Shown: positions 8,984 to 18,300 of the stretch, one piece after another
Position numbering within the stretch: position 1 is the first letter of the stretch
How the letters are laid out: every line of letters begins with the position of its first letter
From: Actinoplanes auranticolor
Lineage (GTDB): Bacteria > Actinomycetota > Actinomycetes > Mycobacteriales > Micromonosporaceae
Direction of reading: 5' to 3'
DNA: 64,000 bases
Assembly (NCBI RefSeq): GCF_018332655.1
Contig: NZ_BOQL01000016.1
Location: 62,001 to 126,000 of the forward strand
Made by a program: the position numbers and the translations under genes
The notes under the pieces: model-generated
What the model was told of the DNA's origin: nothing
Database searches by the model: none
What the model saw: only the letters and a program-made list of their open reading frames with translations

Positions 8984-9978
8984 CAGACTTTGAAGGCGTC
9001 GCAGGCTGTCTTGATCGGGACGGCCAGGCCGATGCCTTCGGCGTCGCGGGCCTTGGCCGTGGCCAGCCCGATCACCTCGTCCGCGCTGTTGACCACCGGT
9101 CCCCCGGAGTTGCCCGGGTTGATCGGGGCGTCGAACTGGATCGTCGCGCCCTGCGAGTCGTCCGGCCGGTACGCGCTCACCACCCCGGTCGTCACCGTGT
9201 CCTCCAGGCCCAGCGGCGCCCCGACCACCACCACCTGCTGACCCGGCTTGACCGTGGCCGGCGCGGTGTCCAGGCCGGCGATCTTGCGGTTGGCGCGCAG
9301 CAGGGCCAGGTCGTTGCTCTTGTTGACCTTGACGATGGTCGCGGACACCTCGTCCTTGCCGCGTTCCAGGAAGACCTTGCGGTCGCCGGAGTTCCAGACC
9401 GACTCGACCACGTGGAAGTTGGTCAGCAGGTTGGCCTGACCCTCGGCCGCCTTGTCGCCGACCGAGAACGCCGTACCGGTGAAGTTGCCGGCGCGGACCC
9501 GGAAGACGCTGGGCAGCACCGACGACGAGATCGCCTCGGGGTCGAAGACCGCGGCGAGTTTCTGCTCGAGCCGGTCGGCCCGCTGGGCGAGCTGGTCCTG
9601 GCGCTGCAGCGCGCCGGCCAGCTGGTCCGCGCTGGCGCCGAGCCGGCTGTCCACCCGGTCGAGCCGCCAGGCCTGCCAGCCGGCCACCAGGAGCAGGACC
9701 AGGACGAGGAGCATCGTCATCAGCCGGTTGCGGCCGCGGCCGTTGAGCACGGCGGGCTCCGCCGCCGGATCGGCCACCACGGGGTACGTGGCAGCGCCGG
9801 TCGGCGACGGCAGGTACGGCGCCCCGAACCGGCTCGCCGGGCGCGGATGACCGAACCGGGGTTCCGGCCGGTGCGCGGTGGCCCATTCGCCGGACGGGTG
9901 GTCGGGCAGGCTGAGCAGCGGGTCCTGTGGTGGCCGGCGCGGGCCCGGCACCCCGAAGGGGTCGTAGGCGGTCGTCAT
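8980..9978 (-). CDS. Membrane-anchored trypsin-like serine protease
   Basis: A 332-residue protein with a Pro-rich cytosolic tail (1-80), one membrane helix (about 86-104), a coiled-coil stalk (about 108-142) and an extracellular chymotrypsin-like HtrA/DegP domain. The catalytic triad is visible as H189 in TNFHVVE, D223 in NDLALL and S291 in GNSGGP. It ends right after the protease fold and has no PDZ domain, so substrate choice is probably set by the stalk. Two cysteines near the C-terminus (TACDAFKVC) may form a disulfide. Confidence 0.92.
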   Translation of the reverse strand: MTTAYDPFGVPGPRRPPQDPLLSLPDHPSGEWATAHRPEPRFGHPRPASRFGAPYLPSPTGAATYPVVADPAAEPAVLNGRGRNRLMTMLLVLVLLLVAGWQAWRLDRVDSRLGASADQLAGALQRQDQLAQRADRLEQKLAAVFDPEAISSSVLPSVFRVRAGNFTGTAFSVGDKAAEGQANLLTNFHVVESVWNSGDRKVFLERGKDEVSATIVKVNKSNDLALLRANRKIAGLDTAPATVKPGQQVVVVGAPLGLEDTVTTGVVSAYRPDDSQGATIQFDAPINPGNSGGPVVNSADEVIGLATAKARDAEGIGLAVPIKTACDAFKVC

Positions 9979-10155
9979 GCGGCGCGGGCCTCCCGGGTAT
10001 CGACGCTCCGGTCTCTAGTACGGACGGAGAGGGGTCAGCGGACGGGCGCACGCGGGCTTTCTTGAAACAGGCCGGCCGGACCGGAGTGGATCGAGGCCCG
10101 ACGCGCCGGGACCCGGCTGCGCACCCAGGGGGCGGTACCCCCGTACGGTTACGGA

Positions 10156-11496
10156 GTGACCGACGAAGCACCCCTGCGCCGTCGGGACGCGCCGGACCAA
10201 GCAGGGGACGGACCGCACGCCGTGCCGCCCGACCCGATGTCTGGCGGTCCCGAGAGCGAACCTGCCCGCACCTCCGTTCCCCTCACCGCACCCCGCGACG
10301 GCACGCCACGACCGGTCGAGACGGCCGACGAGCTGGCCGAAGTGGTCGCGCGGATGGCCGCGGGCTCCGGCCCGGTGGCCGTCGACGCCGAGCGCGCGTC
10401 CGGCTACCGCTACACGCAGAAGGCCTATCTGGTGCAGTTGCGCCGGGCCGGCGCCGGCACGGTGCTGATCGATCCGATGCCGCTGGACGACCTGCGCACC
10501 CTGGACGAGGCGCTGGCCGAGACCGAGTGGGTGCTGCACGCGGCCAGCCAGGACCTGGCCTGCCTGGCCGAGATCGGGATGCGGCCGCGCCGGCTGTTCG
10601 ACACGGAGCTGGCCGCCCGGCTGGCCGGTTTCGAGCGGGTCGGGCTGGCCGCGCTCACCGAGCAGCTGCTCGGCTACTCGCTGGAGAAGCACCATTCGGC
10701 GGCCGACTGGTCGACCCGGCCGCTGCCGGAGTCCTGGCTGACGTACGCGGCCCTGGACGTCGAGATGCTCACCGACCTGCGGGATCTGCTCGCCGCCGAG
10801 CTGGACCGCCAGGGCAAGTCGGCCTGGGCCGCCGAGGAGTTCGCGGCCCTGGTGGCCAGCGCCGACCGCCCGCCGCGCAGCCGGCCGGACCCGTGGCGGC
10901 GCACCTCCGGCATCCACCGGGTCCGCGGCGCCCGCGCCCAGTCCCGGGTCCGTGCCCTCTGGTACGCCCGCGACGGCGTGGCAGCCCGCCGCGACTCGGC
11001 CCCGGGCCGGGTGCTGCCCGACTCGGCGATCATCGCCGCGGCCGAGCTGGATCCCAAGGACGAACGCACTCTGCTCGGCCTGCCCGGCTTCGGCGGCCGG
11101 TCGGTGCGCCGGCTGGCCCGGGTGTGGCTGGACGCGCTGGACGCGGCCCGCGCGCTGCCGGACGACGAGCTGCCGGTGAACGTGCCGGTCGAGGGGCCGC
11201 CCCCGCCGCACCGCTGGGCCGAGCGGGACCCGGTCGCGGCGGCCCGGCTGCAGCGCTGCCGGCAGGTCGTGATCACCACGGCCGAGGCCCACACCCTGCC
11301 CCCGGAGAACCTGATCAGCCCGGACTTCATCCGCCGGCTGGCGTGGTCGCCGCCGGAGGACGTGACCCCGCAGACGGTGGCGGACACGCTGCGCGGCTTC
11401 GGCGCCCGCAACTGGCAGGTGGGCCTGATCGCCGACGGCATCGCGAAGGTCCTCCCGGAGCCGCCCCCGGTCGCCCCACCGCCGCCGACCGACTGA
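10156..11496 (+). CDS. Ribonuclease D family exonuclease with HRDC domain
   Basis: A 446-residue DEDD-type 3'-5' exonuclease. After a disordered N-terminus (1-50), the nuclease domain shows the catalytic acids in GPVAVDAERASG, HAASQDLACL and TYAALDVEMLTDL. The C-terminal half contains an HRDC-like helical region (PDSAIIAAAELDPKDERTLLGLPGFGGRSVR). The likely role is trimming of structured RNA or tRNA precursors. GTG at 10156 is 6 nt after TACGGT (10144-10149), which suggests a leaderless start. In related genomes it follows DUF3000, as here, although the protease gene separates them. Confidence 0.9.
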   Translation: MTDEAPLRRRDAPDQAGDGPHAVPPDPMSGGPESEPARTSVPLTAPRDGTPRPVETADELAEVVARMAAGSGPVAVDAERASGYRYTQKAYLVQLRRAGAGTVLIDPMPLDDLRTLDEALAETEWVLHAASQDLACLAEIGMRPRRLFDTELAARLAGFERVGLAALTEQLLGYSLEKHHSAADWSTRPLPESWLTYAALDVEMLTDLRDLLAAELDRQGKSAWAAEEFAALVASADRPPRSRPDPWRRTSGIHRVRGARAQSRVRALWYARDGVAARRDSAPGRVLPDSAIIAAAELDPKDERTLLGLPGFGGRSVRRLARVWLDALDAARALPDDELPVNVPVEGPPPPHRWAERDPVAAARLQRCRQVVITTAEAHTLPPENLISPDFIRRLAWSPPEDVTPQTVADTLRGFGARNWQVGLIADGIAKVLPEPPPVAPPPPTD

Positions 11497-11506
11497 TCCG
11501 CACATC

Positions 11507-11543
11507 GCCTGCCGCGACCGCTCGCCGGTCGCGGCAGGCTTTT
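11507..11543 (+). terminator. Intrinsic terminator after RNase D gene
   Basis: A perfect 14-bp GC-rich stem (arms 11507-11520 and 11526-11539) with a 5-nt loop is followed directly by TTTT. It lies 11 bp after the stop codon at 11496. This separates the RNase D transcript from the fadAB operon. Confidence 0.92.
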
Positions 11544-11654
11544 AGCCATGCAACCAGCCGGCGATCGGCGGTAGCGACGGTCAGCACCGGGCGACCGCGT
11601 GAAATTGATGTGTTTCTCACCTAGCTTCGAACCAGGAGCCGGGTAGGCAACAAT

Positions 11655-11670
11655 GTTACCGGCGAGTAGC
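11655..11670. promoter_or_regulatory. Candidate operator upstream of fadA
   Basis: GTTACCGGCGAGTAGC is an imperfect palindrome (GTTAC / GTAgC arms) 30 bp before the fadA start. Actinobacterial fatty-acid degradation genes are often controlled by TetR-type repressors binding sites of this TTAC-N6-GTAA shape. The assignment to such a regulator is inference from position and shape. Confidence 0.4.
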
Positions 11671-11700
11671 ATGGAATCCCCGCCTGCAAGGAGGCTTGTT

Positions 11701-12897
11701 GTGCCCCGAGTAAGCCGCGAGGTCGTCTTCGTCGACGGCGTCCGCACCCCGTTCGGCAAAGCGGGCGGCATGTATGCCGAGACCCGCGCCGACGATCTGG
11801 TGATCCGCTGCATCCGCGAGCTGATGCGGCGCAATCCGCAGCTGCCGCCCGAGCGGGTGGACGAGGTGGCCATCGCCGCCACCACGCAGATCGGCGACCA
11901 GGGCCTGACCATCGGCCGCACCGCCGCCCTGCTGTCCGGGCTGCCCAAGACCGTGCCCGGCTACGCCATCGACCGGATGTGCGCCGGCGCCATGACCGCG
12001 GTGACCAACGTCGCCGGCGGCATCGCCATGGGCGCCTACGACGTCGCCATCGCCGGCGGGGTCGAGCACATGGGCCGGCACCCGATGGGCGAGGGCGTCG
12101 ACCCCAACCCGCGGATCCTGGCCGAGAAGCTGGTCGACCCGTCGGCTCTGGTCATGGGGGCCACGGCGGAGAACCTGCACGACCGGCTGCCGGGCATCAC
12201 CAAGGAGCGCGCCGACGCCTTCGGGCTCGCCTCGCAGGAGAAGACGGCGAAGGCGTACGCGAACGGCAAGCTGCAGCCCGACATGGTGCCGGTCGCCGTG
12301 CGCGACGCCGAGCAGGGCTGGGGCCTGGCCACCGCCGACGAGGCGCCCCGGGAGACCTCGATGGCCAAGCTCGCCACCCTCAAGACCCCGTTCCGCCCGC
12401 ACGGCAAGGTCACCGCGGGCAACGCGGCCGGCCTCAACGACGGCGCCACTGCCGCCCTGCTGGCCAGCGAGGACACGGCCCGCGAGCTGGGCCTGCCGGT
12501 CGCCATGCGGCTGGTCAGCTACGGCTTCGTGGGCGTCGAGCCCGAGGTCATGGGGTACGGCCCGATCCCGTCGACGGAGAAGGCCCTGCGCCTGGCCGGG
12601 CTGACCATCGACGACATCGGCCTGTTCGAGCTGAACGAGGCCTTCGCCGTGCAGGTGCTGGCGTTCCTCGACCACTTCGGCATCGCCGACGACGACCCGC
12701 GGGTCAACCCGTGGGGCGGCGCGATCGCCATCGGCCACCCGCTGGCCAGCTCCGGCGTGCGGCTGATGACCCAGCTGGCCCGGCACTTCGCCGAGCACCC
12801 CGAGGTGCGGTACGGCATCAACGCCATGTGCATCGGCATCGGCATGGGCGGCACTGTGATCTGGGAGAACCCCCACTGGGAAGGTGCGGACAAGTGA
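11701..12897 (+). CDS. fadA: Acetyl-CoA acyltransferase (thiolase)
   Basis: This thiolase cleaves 3-ketoacyl-CoA to acetyl-CoA in beta-oxidation. With the GTG at 11701 the protein has 398 residues; this start is chosen because AAGGAGG (11688-11694) sits 6 nt upstream and the family N-terminus VVFVDGVRTPFGK follows. The nucleophilic cysteine is C94 in AIDRMCAGAMTAV. The His of AIAIGHPLASSG and the second Cys of NAMCIGIGMGG complete the active site. The stop overlaps the fadB GTG by 4 bp. Confidence 0.95.
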   Translation: MPRVSREVVFVDGVRTPFGKAGGMYAETRADDLVIRCIRELMRRNPQLPPERVDEVAIAATTQIGDQGLTIGRTAALLSGLPKTVPGYAIDRMCAGAMTAVTNVAGGIAMGAYDVAIAGGVEHMGRHPMGEGVDPNPRILAEKLVDPSALVMGATAENLHDRLPGITKERADAFGLASQEKTAKAYANGKLQPDMVPVAVRDAEQGWGLATADEAPRETSMAKLATLKTPFRPHGKVTAGNAAGLNDGATAALLASEDTARELGLPVAMRLVSYGFVGVEPEVMGYGPIPSTEKALRLAGLTIDDIGLFELNEAFAVQVLAFLDHFGIADDDPRVNPWGGAIAIGHPLASSGVRLMTQLARHFAEHPEVRYGINAMCIGIGMGGTVIWENPHWEGADK

Positions 12898-14966
12898 CCA
12901 CGGCTCTGCCTGACTACCCGAACGAGGTCGTGACCAAGGCGCTGCTGCGTCTCGTCAAGGTGCCGGGGCTGGACAAGCCCGCCGCGCTCATCACCCTCGA
13001 CAACGGCCTCGACTACAAGAAGCCCAACAGCTTCGGCCCGGCCGGGCTGCGCTCGCTCGACGAGGCGATCACCCGGGCCGCCGAGGCCGAGCCGGCGTTC
13101 ATCGCGCTGACCGGCAAGCCGTACATCTTCTGCGTCGGTGCCGACATCACCGGCATGCCGTTCATCACCCAGCGGGACCAGGCTGTCGCCCTCGGCGAGC
13201 TGGGCCACGCCGTGTTCGCCCGGCTCAAGAACAGCAGCATCCCGACCTTCGCGTTCATCAACGGCGCGGCGCTCGGCGGCGGCCTCGAGGTCTCCCTGCA
13301 CTGCCACTACCGCACGGTTTCCACCGGTGCCGCGGCGCTGGGCCTGCCCGAGGTGGCCATCGGCCTGATCCCCGGCTGGGGCGGCAGCCAGCTCCTGCCC
13401 CACCTGATCGGCGTGCCGGGCGCGGCGCAGGTGATCCTGCAGAACCCGCTGACCCAGAAGGTGCTCAAGCCCAAGCAGGCCCGTGAGCTGGGCGTGGCCG
13501 ACGAGATCTTCGAGGCCGCCGACTTCCTCGAGCGCTCGCTGGAGTGGGCCGCCGGCGTCGTCAAGGGCGAGGTCACCGTCGAGCGCCCCGAGGTCGACAA
13601 GGACATGTGGGAGGGCGTGCTCTTCTTCGCCAAGCAGCAGCTCGACGAGCGGCTGCACGGCGCGGTCCCATCGGCCAACAAGGCCCTCGAGCTGCTCGCG
13701 CTGGCCAAGGACGCCTCGTTCGAGGATGGCACTGCCGCGGAGACCCAGGCGCTCGCCGACCTGATCATGGGTGACGAGTCCCGCGCCAGCCTGTACGCGT
13801 TCGACCTGGTGCAGCGCCGTGCGAAGCGCCCGGTCGGCGTGCCCGACAAGTCGCTGGCCCGCAAGGTCACCAAGGTCGGCATCGTCGGCGCCGGCCTGAT
13901 GGCCTCGCAGCTGGCCCTGCTGTTCGCCCGCCGCCTGCAGGTGCCGGTGGTCATGACCGACCTGGACCAGAGCCGGGTGGACAAGGGCGTCGACTACGTC
14001 GGCGGCCAGATCGACAAGATGGTCGGTAAGGGCCGGATGGACGAGGGCACCGCGGCCAAGCTGCGCGGCCTGGTCAGCGGCTCGGTCGACAAGTCGGTCT
14101 TCGCCGACGCCGACTTCGTGATCGAAGCCGTCTTCGAGAACCTCGACCTCAAGAAGCAGATCTGGGCCGAGCTGGAGAAGATCGTCACGCCCGAGGCGAT
14201 CCTGGCGACCAACACGTCCTCGCTGTCGGTGACCGAGATGGCCGCCGACCTCGAGCACCCGGAGCGGGTCGTCGGCTTCCACTTCTTCAACCCGGTCGCG
14301 GTGCTGCCGCTACTGGAGATCATCAAGGGCGAGCGGACCGACGACGCGACACTGGCCACGGCGTTCGCGGTCGGCAAGGAGCTGCGCAAGTCGTCGGTGC
14401 TGGTCAAGGACGCCCCGGCGTTCGTGGTCAACCGGCTGCTGACCCGCTTCACCAGCGAGATCTTCCGCGCCATCGACGCCGGCACGCCGCTGGACGTGGT
14501 CGACACGGCGCTGGACCCGCTCGGCCTGCCGATGCGGCCGATCGCGCTGCTGCAGCTCGTCGGCCCGGCGGTCGGCCTGCACGTGGGCGAGACTCTGCAC
14601 CGGGCGTTCCCGGACCGCTTCGGCGACAGCGCCAACCTGCGCAAGATCGTCGACGCCGGCCTGCCGCTGATGGTCGACGACGAGATCAACCCCGAGGTGG
14701 TCGAGCTGGTCGAGGGCGGTTCCACCCCGCTGACCGGCGACGAGGTACGCCGGCAGGCGCTGGACGCGCTGGCCCAGGAGATCCGGCTGATGCTGGACGA
14801 GGGGGTCGTCGCCGAGGCGCAGGACATCGACCTGTGCATGCTGCTGGGGGCCGGCTGGCCGTTCCACCTGGGGGGCGTGACGCCGTACCTGGACCGCAGC
14901 GGCACCTCCGAGCGGGTGACCGGCAAGCGGTTCCTGCCGCCGGGTGTGGCGAGCGTGCCCGCCTGA
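12894..14966 (+). CDS. fadB: Fatty-acid oxidation complex alpha subunit
   Basis: A 690-residue bifunctional enzyme. The N-terminal enoyl-CoA hydratase domain (about 1-200) shows FCVGADITGMPF, NGAALGGGLEVSLH and LPEVAIGLIPGWGGSQLLP. The C-terminal 3-hydroxyacyl-CoA dehydrogenase (about 320-690) shows the NAD motif KVGIVGAGLMASQLALLFARR, ATNTSSLSVTEMA and VVGFHFFNPVAVLPLLEII. It forms a complex with FadA, whose gene overlaps its GTG start (GTGA, 4 bp). Together they carry out the last three steps of each beta-oxidation cycle. Confidence 0.95.
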   Translation: MTTALPDYPNEVVTKALLRLVKVPGLDKPAALITLDNGLDYKKPNSFGPAGLRSLDEAITRAAEAEPAFIALTGKPYIFCVGADITGMPFITQRDQAVALGELGHAVFARLKNSSIPTFAFINGAALGGGLEVSLHCHYRTVSTGAAALGLPEVAIGLIPGWGGSQLLPHLIGVPGAAQVILQNPLTQKVLKPKQARELGVADEIFEAADFLERSLEWAAGVVKGEVTVERPEVDKDMWEGVLFFAKQQLDERLHGAVPSANKALELLALAKDASFEDGTAAETQALADLIMGDESRASLYAFDLVQRRAKRPVGVPDKSLARKVTKVGIVGAGLMASQLALLFARRLQVPVVMTDLDQSRVDKGVDYVGGQIDKMVGKGRMDEGTAAKLRGLVSGSVDKSVFADADFVIEAVFENLDLKKQIWAELEKIVTPEAILATNTSSLSVTEMAADLEHPERVVGFHFFNPVAVLPLLEIIKGERTDDATLATAFAVGKELRKSSVLVKDAPAFVVNRLLTRFTSEIFRAIDAGTPLDVVDTALDPLGLPMRPIALLQLVGPAVGLHVGETLHRAFPDRFGDSANLRKIVDAGLPLMVDDEINPEVVELVEGGSTPLTGDEVRRQALDALAQEIRLMLDEGVVAEAQDIDLCMLLGAGWPFHLGGVTPYLDRSGTSERVTGKRFLPPGVASVPA

Positions 14967-14986
14967 CGCCCCGTTCCGACAGGACC

Positions 14987-15023
14987 GACGTCCCCGTGCC
15001 TGTCCCTGGCACGGGGACGTCTT
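14987..15023 (+). terminator. Terminator of the fadAB operon
   Basis: A perfect 14-bp inverted repeat (arms 14987-15000 and 15008-15021) around a 7-nt loop lies 20 bp after the fadB stop. Only two T residues follow, as is common for terminators in high-GC actinobacteria. Confidence 0.85.
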
Positions 15024-15133
15024 CCGTACCGGCCTGCCCTACCGGGGCCCGCAACCAGCCGGTATGCCGATGACCACGGGTCGCGGGCGACGACTAGGCT
15101 CCCTCGTGCTGTAGCCCGATCGATGGAGCGTTG

Positions 15134-16219
15134 ATGTCGCAGCCGCCGAACCAGCCCTACTCGGGCCAGCCCTACCCCGGTCAGCCCCAGCCCGGCCAGC
15201 CCCAGCCCGGGCAGCCGTACTCGGGCCAGCCCCAGCCAGGACAGGCCCAGCCGGGCCAGCCCCCGGCCGGGCAGCCGTACCCGGGCCAGCCGCAACCCGG
15301 GCAGCCGTACCCGGGTCCGCCCGGATCCGGCCAGCCGTATGCGGGTCAGCCGGGATATCCCGGCTACCCGGGCCAGCCCAACCCCGACGTGCCCGCCTCG
15401 GTGCCCCCGCAGCCGGGTTACGGGCCGCCGTCGTACCCCCAGCCGGATTACACCCAGGTCGACTACTCCCAGCCGGAGTACGCCCAGTCCGGCTACCCGC
15501 AGCCGGGATATCCCCCGCCCGGCTACCCGCCGCCCGGGCCGATGCCGGGCTACCCGCCGAAGAGGAAGTCGCGGGCGCTGCCGATCACGCTGGTGTCGGT
15601 CGGGCTGGTCCTGGTCCTCTGCGTCGGTGGCGGCACCGCCGTCTACCTGGCCGGCCGCAACACCGCCGAGGGTCTCGCCGAGGCCATCACCTCGGCCGCA
15701 CCGACCCAGCCCACCCGGCCCACCCTGCCGACCCGGCCGACCGAGGCGGTCCCCACGGCCACCATCAGCATCGTCGAGCCGAAGACGCTCGGTGGCCGGC
15801 CCAAGGTGACCGACCCGCAGTTCGCCGACCGCGTCGAGCAGCTCGAGAGCAATCTCGCGCTGGTGCCCGGGGCCACGCAGACCGTCGGGGCGCTCTACGG
15901 CACGCCGGCGAAGCAGGACATCGTCGTGGTGGTGGCGGCCAAGACCCGGGTGCCCAACCCGAAGCGGGAGCTGGACAGCGCCTTCACCGGGCCGGGGGTT
16001 TCCGAGCTGAATCTGACCGGTGTGGCGAGTATCCCGGCCGGACCACTCGGTGGCGTGGCGAAGTGCGCCAAGGGCAACGCCGGCGGGGCACCCCTGTCGA
16101 TGTGCGGCTGGGCCGACGAGGGCAGCTCCGGCCTGGTGTTCTGGTACTTCACCTCGCTGAGCGACGCCAAGAGGGAGTTCATCAAGCTCCGGGGCCAGGT
16201 CGAGAAGAAGTCAAACTGA
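15134..16219 (+). CDS. Membrane protein with long Pro/Gln/Gly/Tyr repeat tail
   Basis: A 361-residue protein. Residues 1-140 are degenerate repeats of [10 protein letters not shown] type, all predicted to be cytosolic and disordered, ending with a basic KRKSR stop-transfer. One membrane helix follows (about 147-170, [19 protein letters not shown]). Then come a Thr/Pro linker and an extracellular domain of about 150 residues with two cysteines (KCAKGN, SMCGWAD). The ATG at 15134 is favoured over the TTG just before it because GGAG lies 5 nt upstream. The function is unknown. Such tails are common in actinobacterial envelope proteins. Confidence 0.8.
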   Translation: MSQPPNQPYSGQPYPGQPQPGQPQPGQPYSGQPQPGQAQPGQPPAGQPYPGQPQPGQPYPGPPGSGQPYAGQPGYPGYPGQPNPDVPASVPPQPGYGPPSYPQPDYTQVDYSQPEYAQSGYPQPGYPPPGYPPPGPMPGYPPKRKSRALPITLVSVGLVLVLCVGGGTAVYLAGRNTAEGLAEAITSAAPTQPTRPTLPTRPTEAVPTATISIVEPKTLGGRPKVTDPQFADRVEQLESNLALVPGATQTVGALYGTPAKQDIVVVVAAKTRVPNPKRELDSAFTGPGVSELNLTGVASIPAGPLGGVAKCAKGNAGGAPLSMCGWADEGSSGLVFWYFTSLSDAKREFIKLRGQVEKKSN

Positions 16220-16333
16220 CACGCCCGGAGTCCGCGTCACACGTTCGCATCGCTCCTGACACGAACGCGACGCGGTCTATCGGGTTGCGCTCATCGATGC
16301 CGTACCGAAACATCGACGCGACAGGATGATCGG

Positions 16334-16365
16334 CCGGGTCCCGCACGGGCCCCGGTCTTTCGTTT
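16334..16365 (+). terminator. Candidate terminator before DUF2637 gene
   Basis: A 9-bp stem with one mismatch (arms about 16334-16342 and 16347-16355) is followed by TCTTTCGTTT. It lies between two co-oriented genes and probably ends the upstream transcript. Confidence 0.5.
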
Positions 16366-16386
16366 CGAGCTGGCAAGGAGCGTCCG

Positions 16387-17214
16387 GTGGTACTCCCGCA
16401 ACTTCGCCGTGTCCGCTGGGCCGTGCGAGCGACCCTGATCCTGGGCGTCGCGGCCTCCGTGGTCGCGAACATCCTGCACGCCCAGGACAACCCGATCAGC
16501 CAGGCCATCGCCGCCTGGCCGCCGCTCGCCCTGCTGCTGACGGTCGAGCTGATCTCGCGGGTCCCGGTCCACCACCGCTGGCTGGCCTTCGCCCGCCTGG
16601 TCGCCACGGCGACGATCGCCGGCATCGCCGCCTGGGTCTCCTACTGGCACATGGCCGGCGTGGCGGCCCGCTACGGCGAGACCGGCGCCTCCCCCTACCT
16701 GCTCCCGCTGTCGGTCGACGGCCTGATCGTGGTGGCCAGCATCTGCCTGGTCGAACTGGCCGGCCGCATCACCACCCTGGAAACCGAAGCCCGGCAGCCG
16801 AACACCCGGCCCGACACCGCGAACGAAACCCGCAGCGTGCCCGGCCTGATCCCCGTGCCCGCAACCGGCAACACCGGCCGCGGCCCCACAACAACAGCAG
16901 CCCTGGCCGAAGTAGCGGCATCCCTGCCCCGCAAGAGCCCGCCAAAAACCCGCAACGCCGAAGTCTCCGCCTTGGCCCCCCGCCAGAACAGAGTCACAGC
17001 ATCAACCTCGGCGCCCAAGGCCACCAACGCCGCGAAACCCTCGGCCAAAACCCGCCGATCCCCAGCTCAGACCCTGGACGCAGCCGCGAAGATCAAAGCC
17101 GCGAATCCAGACATCACCGAGGCCGACCTGGCGGCGCAACTGGGCATCAGCGCCTCCCGCTGGCGCACGATCCGCCGCCAAGCAGACCAGGCAGACCTCC
17201 ACCTCGCCGCCTGA
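16387..17214 (+). CDS. DUF2637 membrane protein with C-terminal HTH
   Basis: A 275-residue protein starting at GTG 16387, with AAGGAG about 6 nt upstream. Residues 10-120 hold four hydrophobic helices of the DUF2637 type (for example ALLLTVELISRVPVHHRWL). This family includes transfer-associated proteins of actinomycete integrative plasmids as well as chromosomal copies. A disordered Thr/Ala/Pro linker follows, then a short helix-turn-helix (AAQLGISASRWRTIRRQ). The C-terminal half uses A-ending codons (GCA, CCA, TCA, AAA) far more than neighbouring genes, hinting at different ancestry. No other transfer genes are present. Confidence 0.75.
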   Translation: MVLPQLRRVRWAVRATLILGVAASVVANILHAQDNPISQAIAAWPPLALLLTVELISRVPVHHRWLAFARLVATATIAGIAAWVSYWHMAGVAARYGETGASPYLLPLSVDGLIVVASICLVELAGRITTLETEARQPNTRPDTANETRSVPGLIPVPATGNTGRGPTTTAALAEVAASLPRKSPPKTRNAEVSALAPRQNRVTASTSAPKATNAAKPSAKTRRSPAQTLDAAAKIKAANPDITEADLAAQLGISASRWRTIRRQADQADLHLAA

Positions 17215-17260
17215 CGGAATCCCCCAGCGCGACCACCACAGGTTCTGGGGGCGGGGAAGC

Positions 17261-18300
17261 TCACCCAGGCGCGATGCCCAGCCCCTTGGCCCGCGGCACG
17301 GTAGCGGAAGCGGCAACAACGGGAGTGGTATCAGCCGCCGGCAACCGCACGGTGACCTCCAACCCCCCACCGGCCTGAGCCACCGCCGAAACAGTCCCGC
17401 CGTGAGCGTCACAAACCGCCCGGACGATCGACAACCCCAGACCGGAACCCCGGGACCCGGTCCGCTCCCACCCACCCCGGCGGAACGGCTCGAACAACCC
17501 CGGCACATCCCCAGGATCCACCTCATAGCCGGTGTTCCCCACCACCAGCCGCGCGTGCCCGTCCGCGTTCTCGGTACGCAGCCAGAGCTTGCCCATCAGG
17601 TGGTTGTAGCGGATCGCGTTCTCGATCAGATTGCCGGCCAGCCGGTCCAGCAGGCTGGGGTCACCGACCACCGGCGCCGCCTGCAGATCCGTGGTCACGT
17701 CGAGCTTCATCCGTTCGGCCTCGGCCTTCACCGCCGACAGCGCGTTGTAGACGCTCGTGGCCAGGTCGGCCGGCACCTTGCGGACCAGCCGCCGCCCGGA
17801 CTGGGCCTCGCTGCGGGCCAGCACCAGCAGCGCGTCCACCAGGCCGTTCGCGCGTTCGGAGGCGTTGCGGACCACCTTGGCCATCCGGCGGTACTCGGCC
17901 ACGTCGGCCTCGTCGTCGCTGAGTGTCACGTCGATCTCGGTGCGCATGACCGCCAGCGGGGTGCGCAGCTCGTGGGAGGCGTTGGCCACGAACCGTTTCT
18001 GCGACTCGAACGCCCCGGCCAGCCGGTCCAGCATCGCGTCGAAGGTGCGGGCCAGCTCGGCCACCTCGTCGTCCGCGCCGGAGTAGCGGATGCGCTGGTC
18101 CAGCGTCTCCTCGCCGAGGCGTTGCGCGGTCGCCGTCACGAAGTGCAGCGGGCGCAGCGCGCGGCCGGCCACCGCGTACGCGCCCGCGATGCCGATGATG
18201 CCGATGGCGAAGAGCGCGATCAGGCCCTTGATCAGCAGTTCCTGGGAGGCCCGGTCGACCAGCTGGGTCTGCCAGGTGAGCGCGTCGAGTTGGTCAGGTC
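17261..18300 (-). pseudogene. Sensor histidine kinase, 5'-truncated
   Basis: The remnant contains the second membrane helix (ELLIKGLIALFAIGIIGIAGAYAV), a HAMP region (RALRPLHFVTATAQRL), the H-box FVANASHELRTPLAV, the N-box NLIENAIRYN and the ATP-binding VGNTG and SRGSGLGLSIVRAV. These catalytic parts look intact. The start codon, first membrane helix and sensor domain are absent: upstream of about 18295 the frame runs into coding sequence of the response regulator in another frame. A deletion has fused the two genes. Translation could only begin at an internal GTG (18172), which would yield a soluble kinase core. Confidence 0.85.

Noticed and set aside
18232..18300. Programmed frameshift between regulator and kinase
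   Set aside because: Both proteins lack whole domains at the junction, which a frameshift cannot restore; deletion is the simpler explanation.
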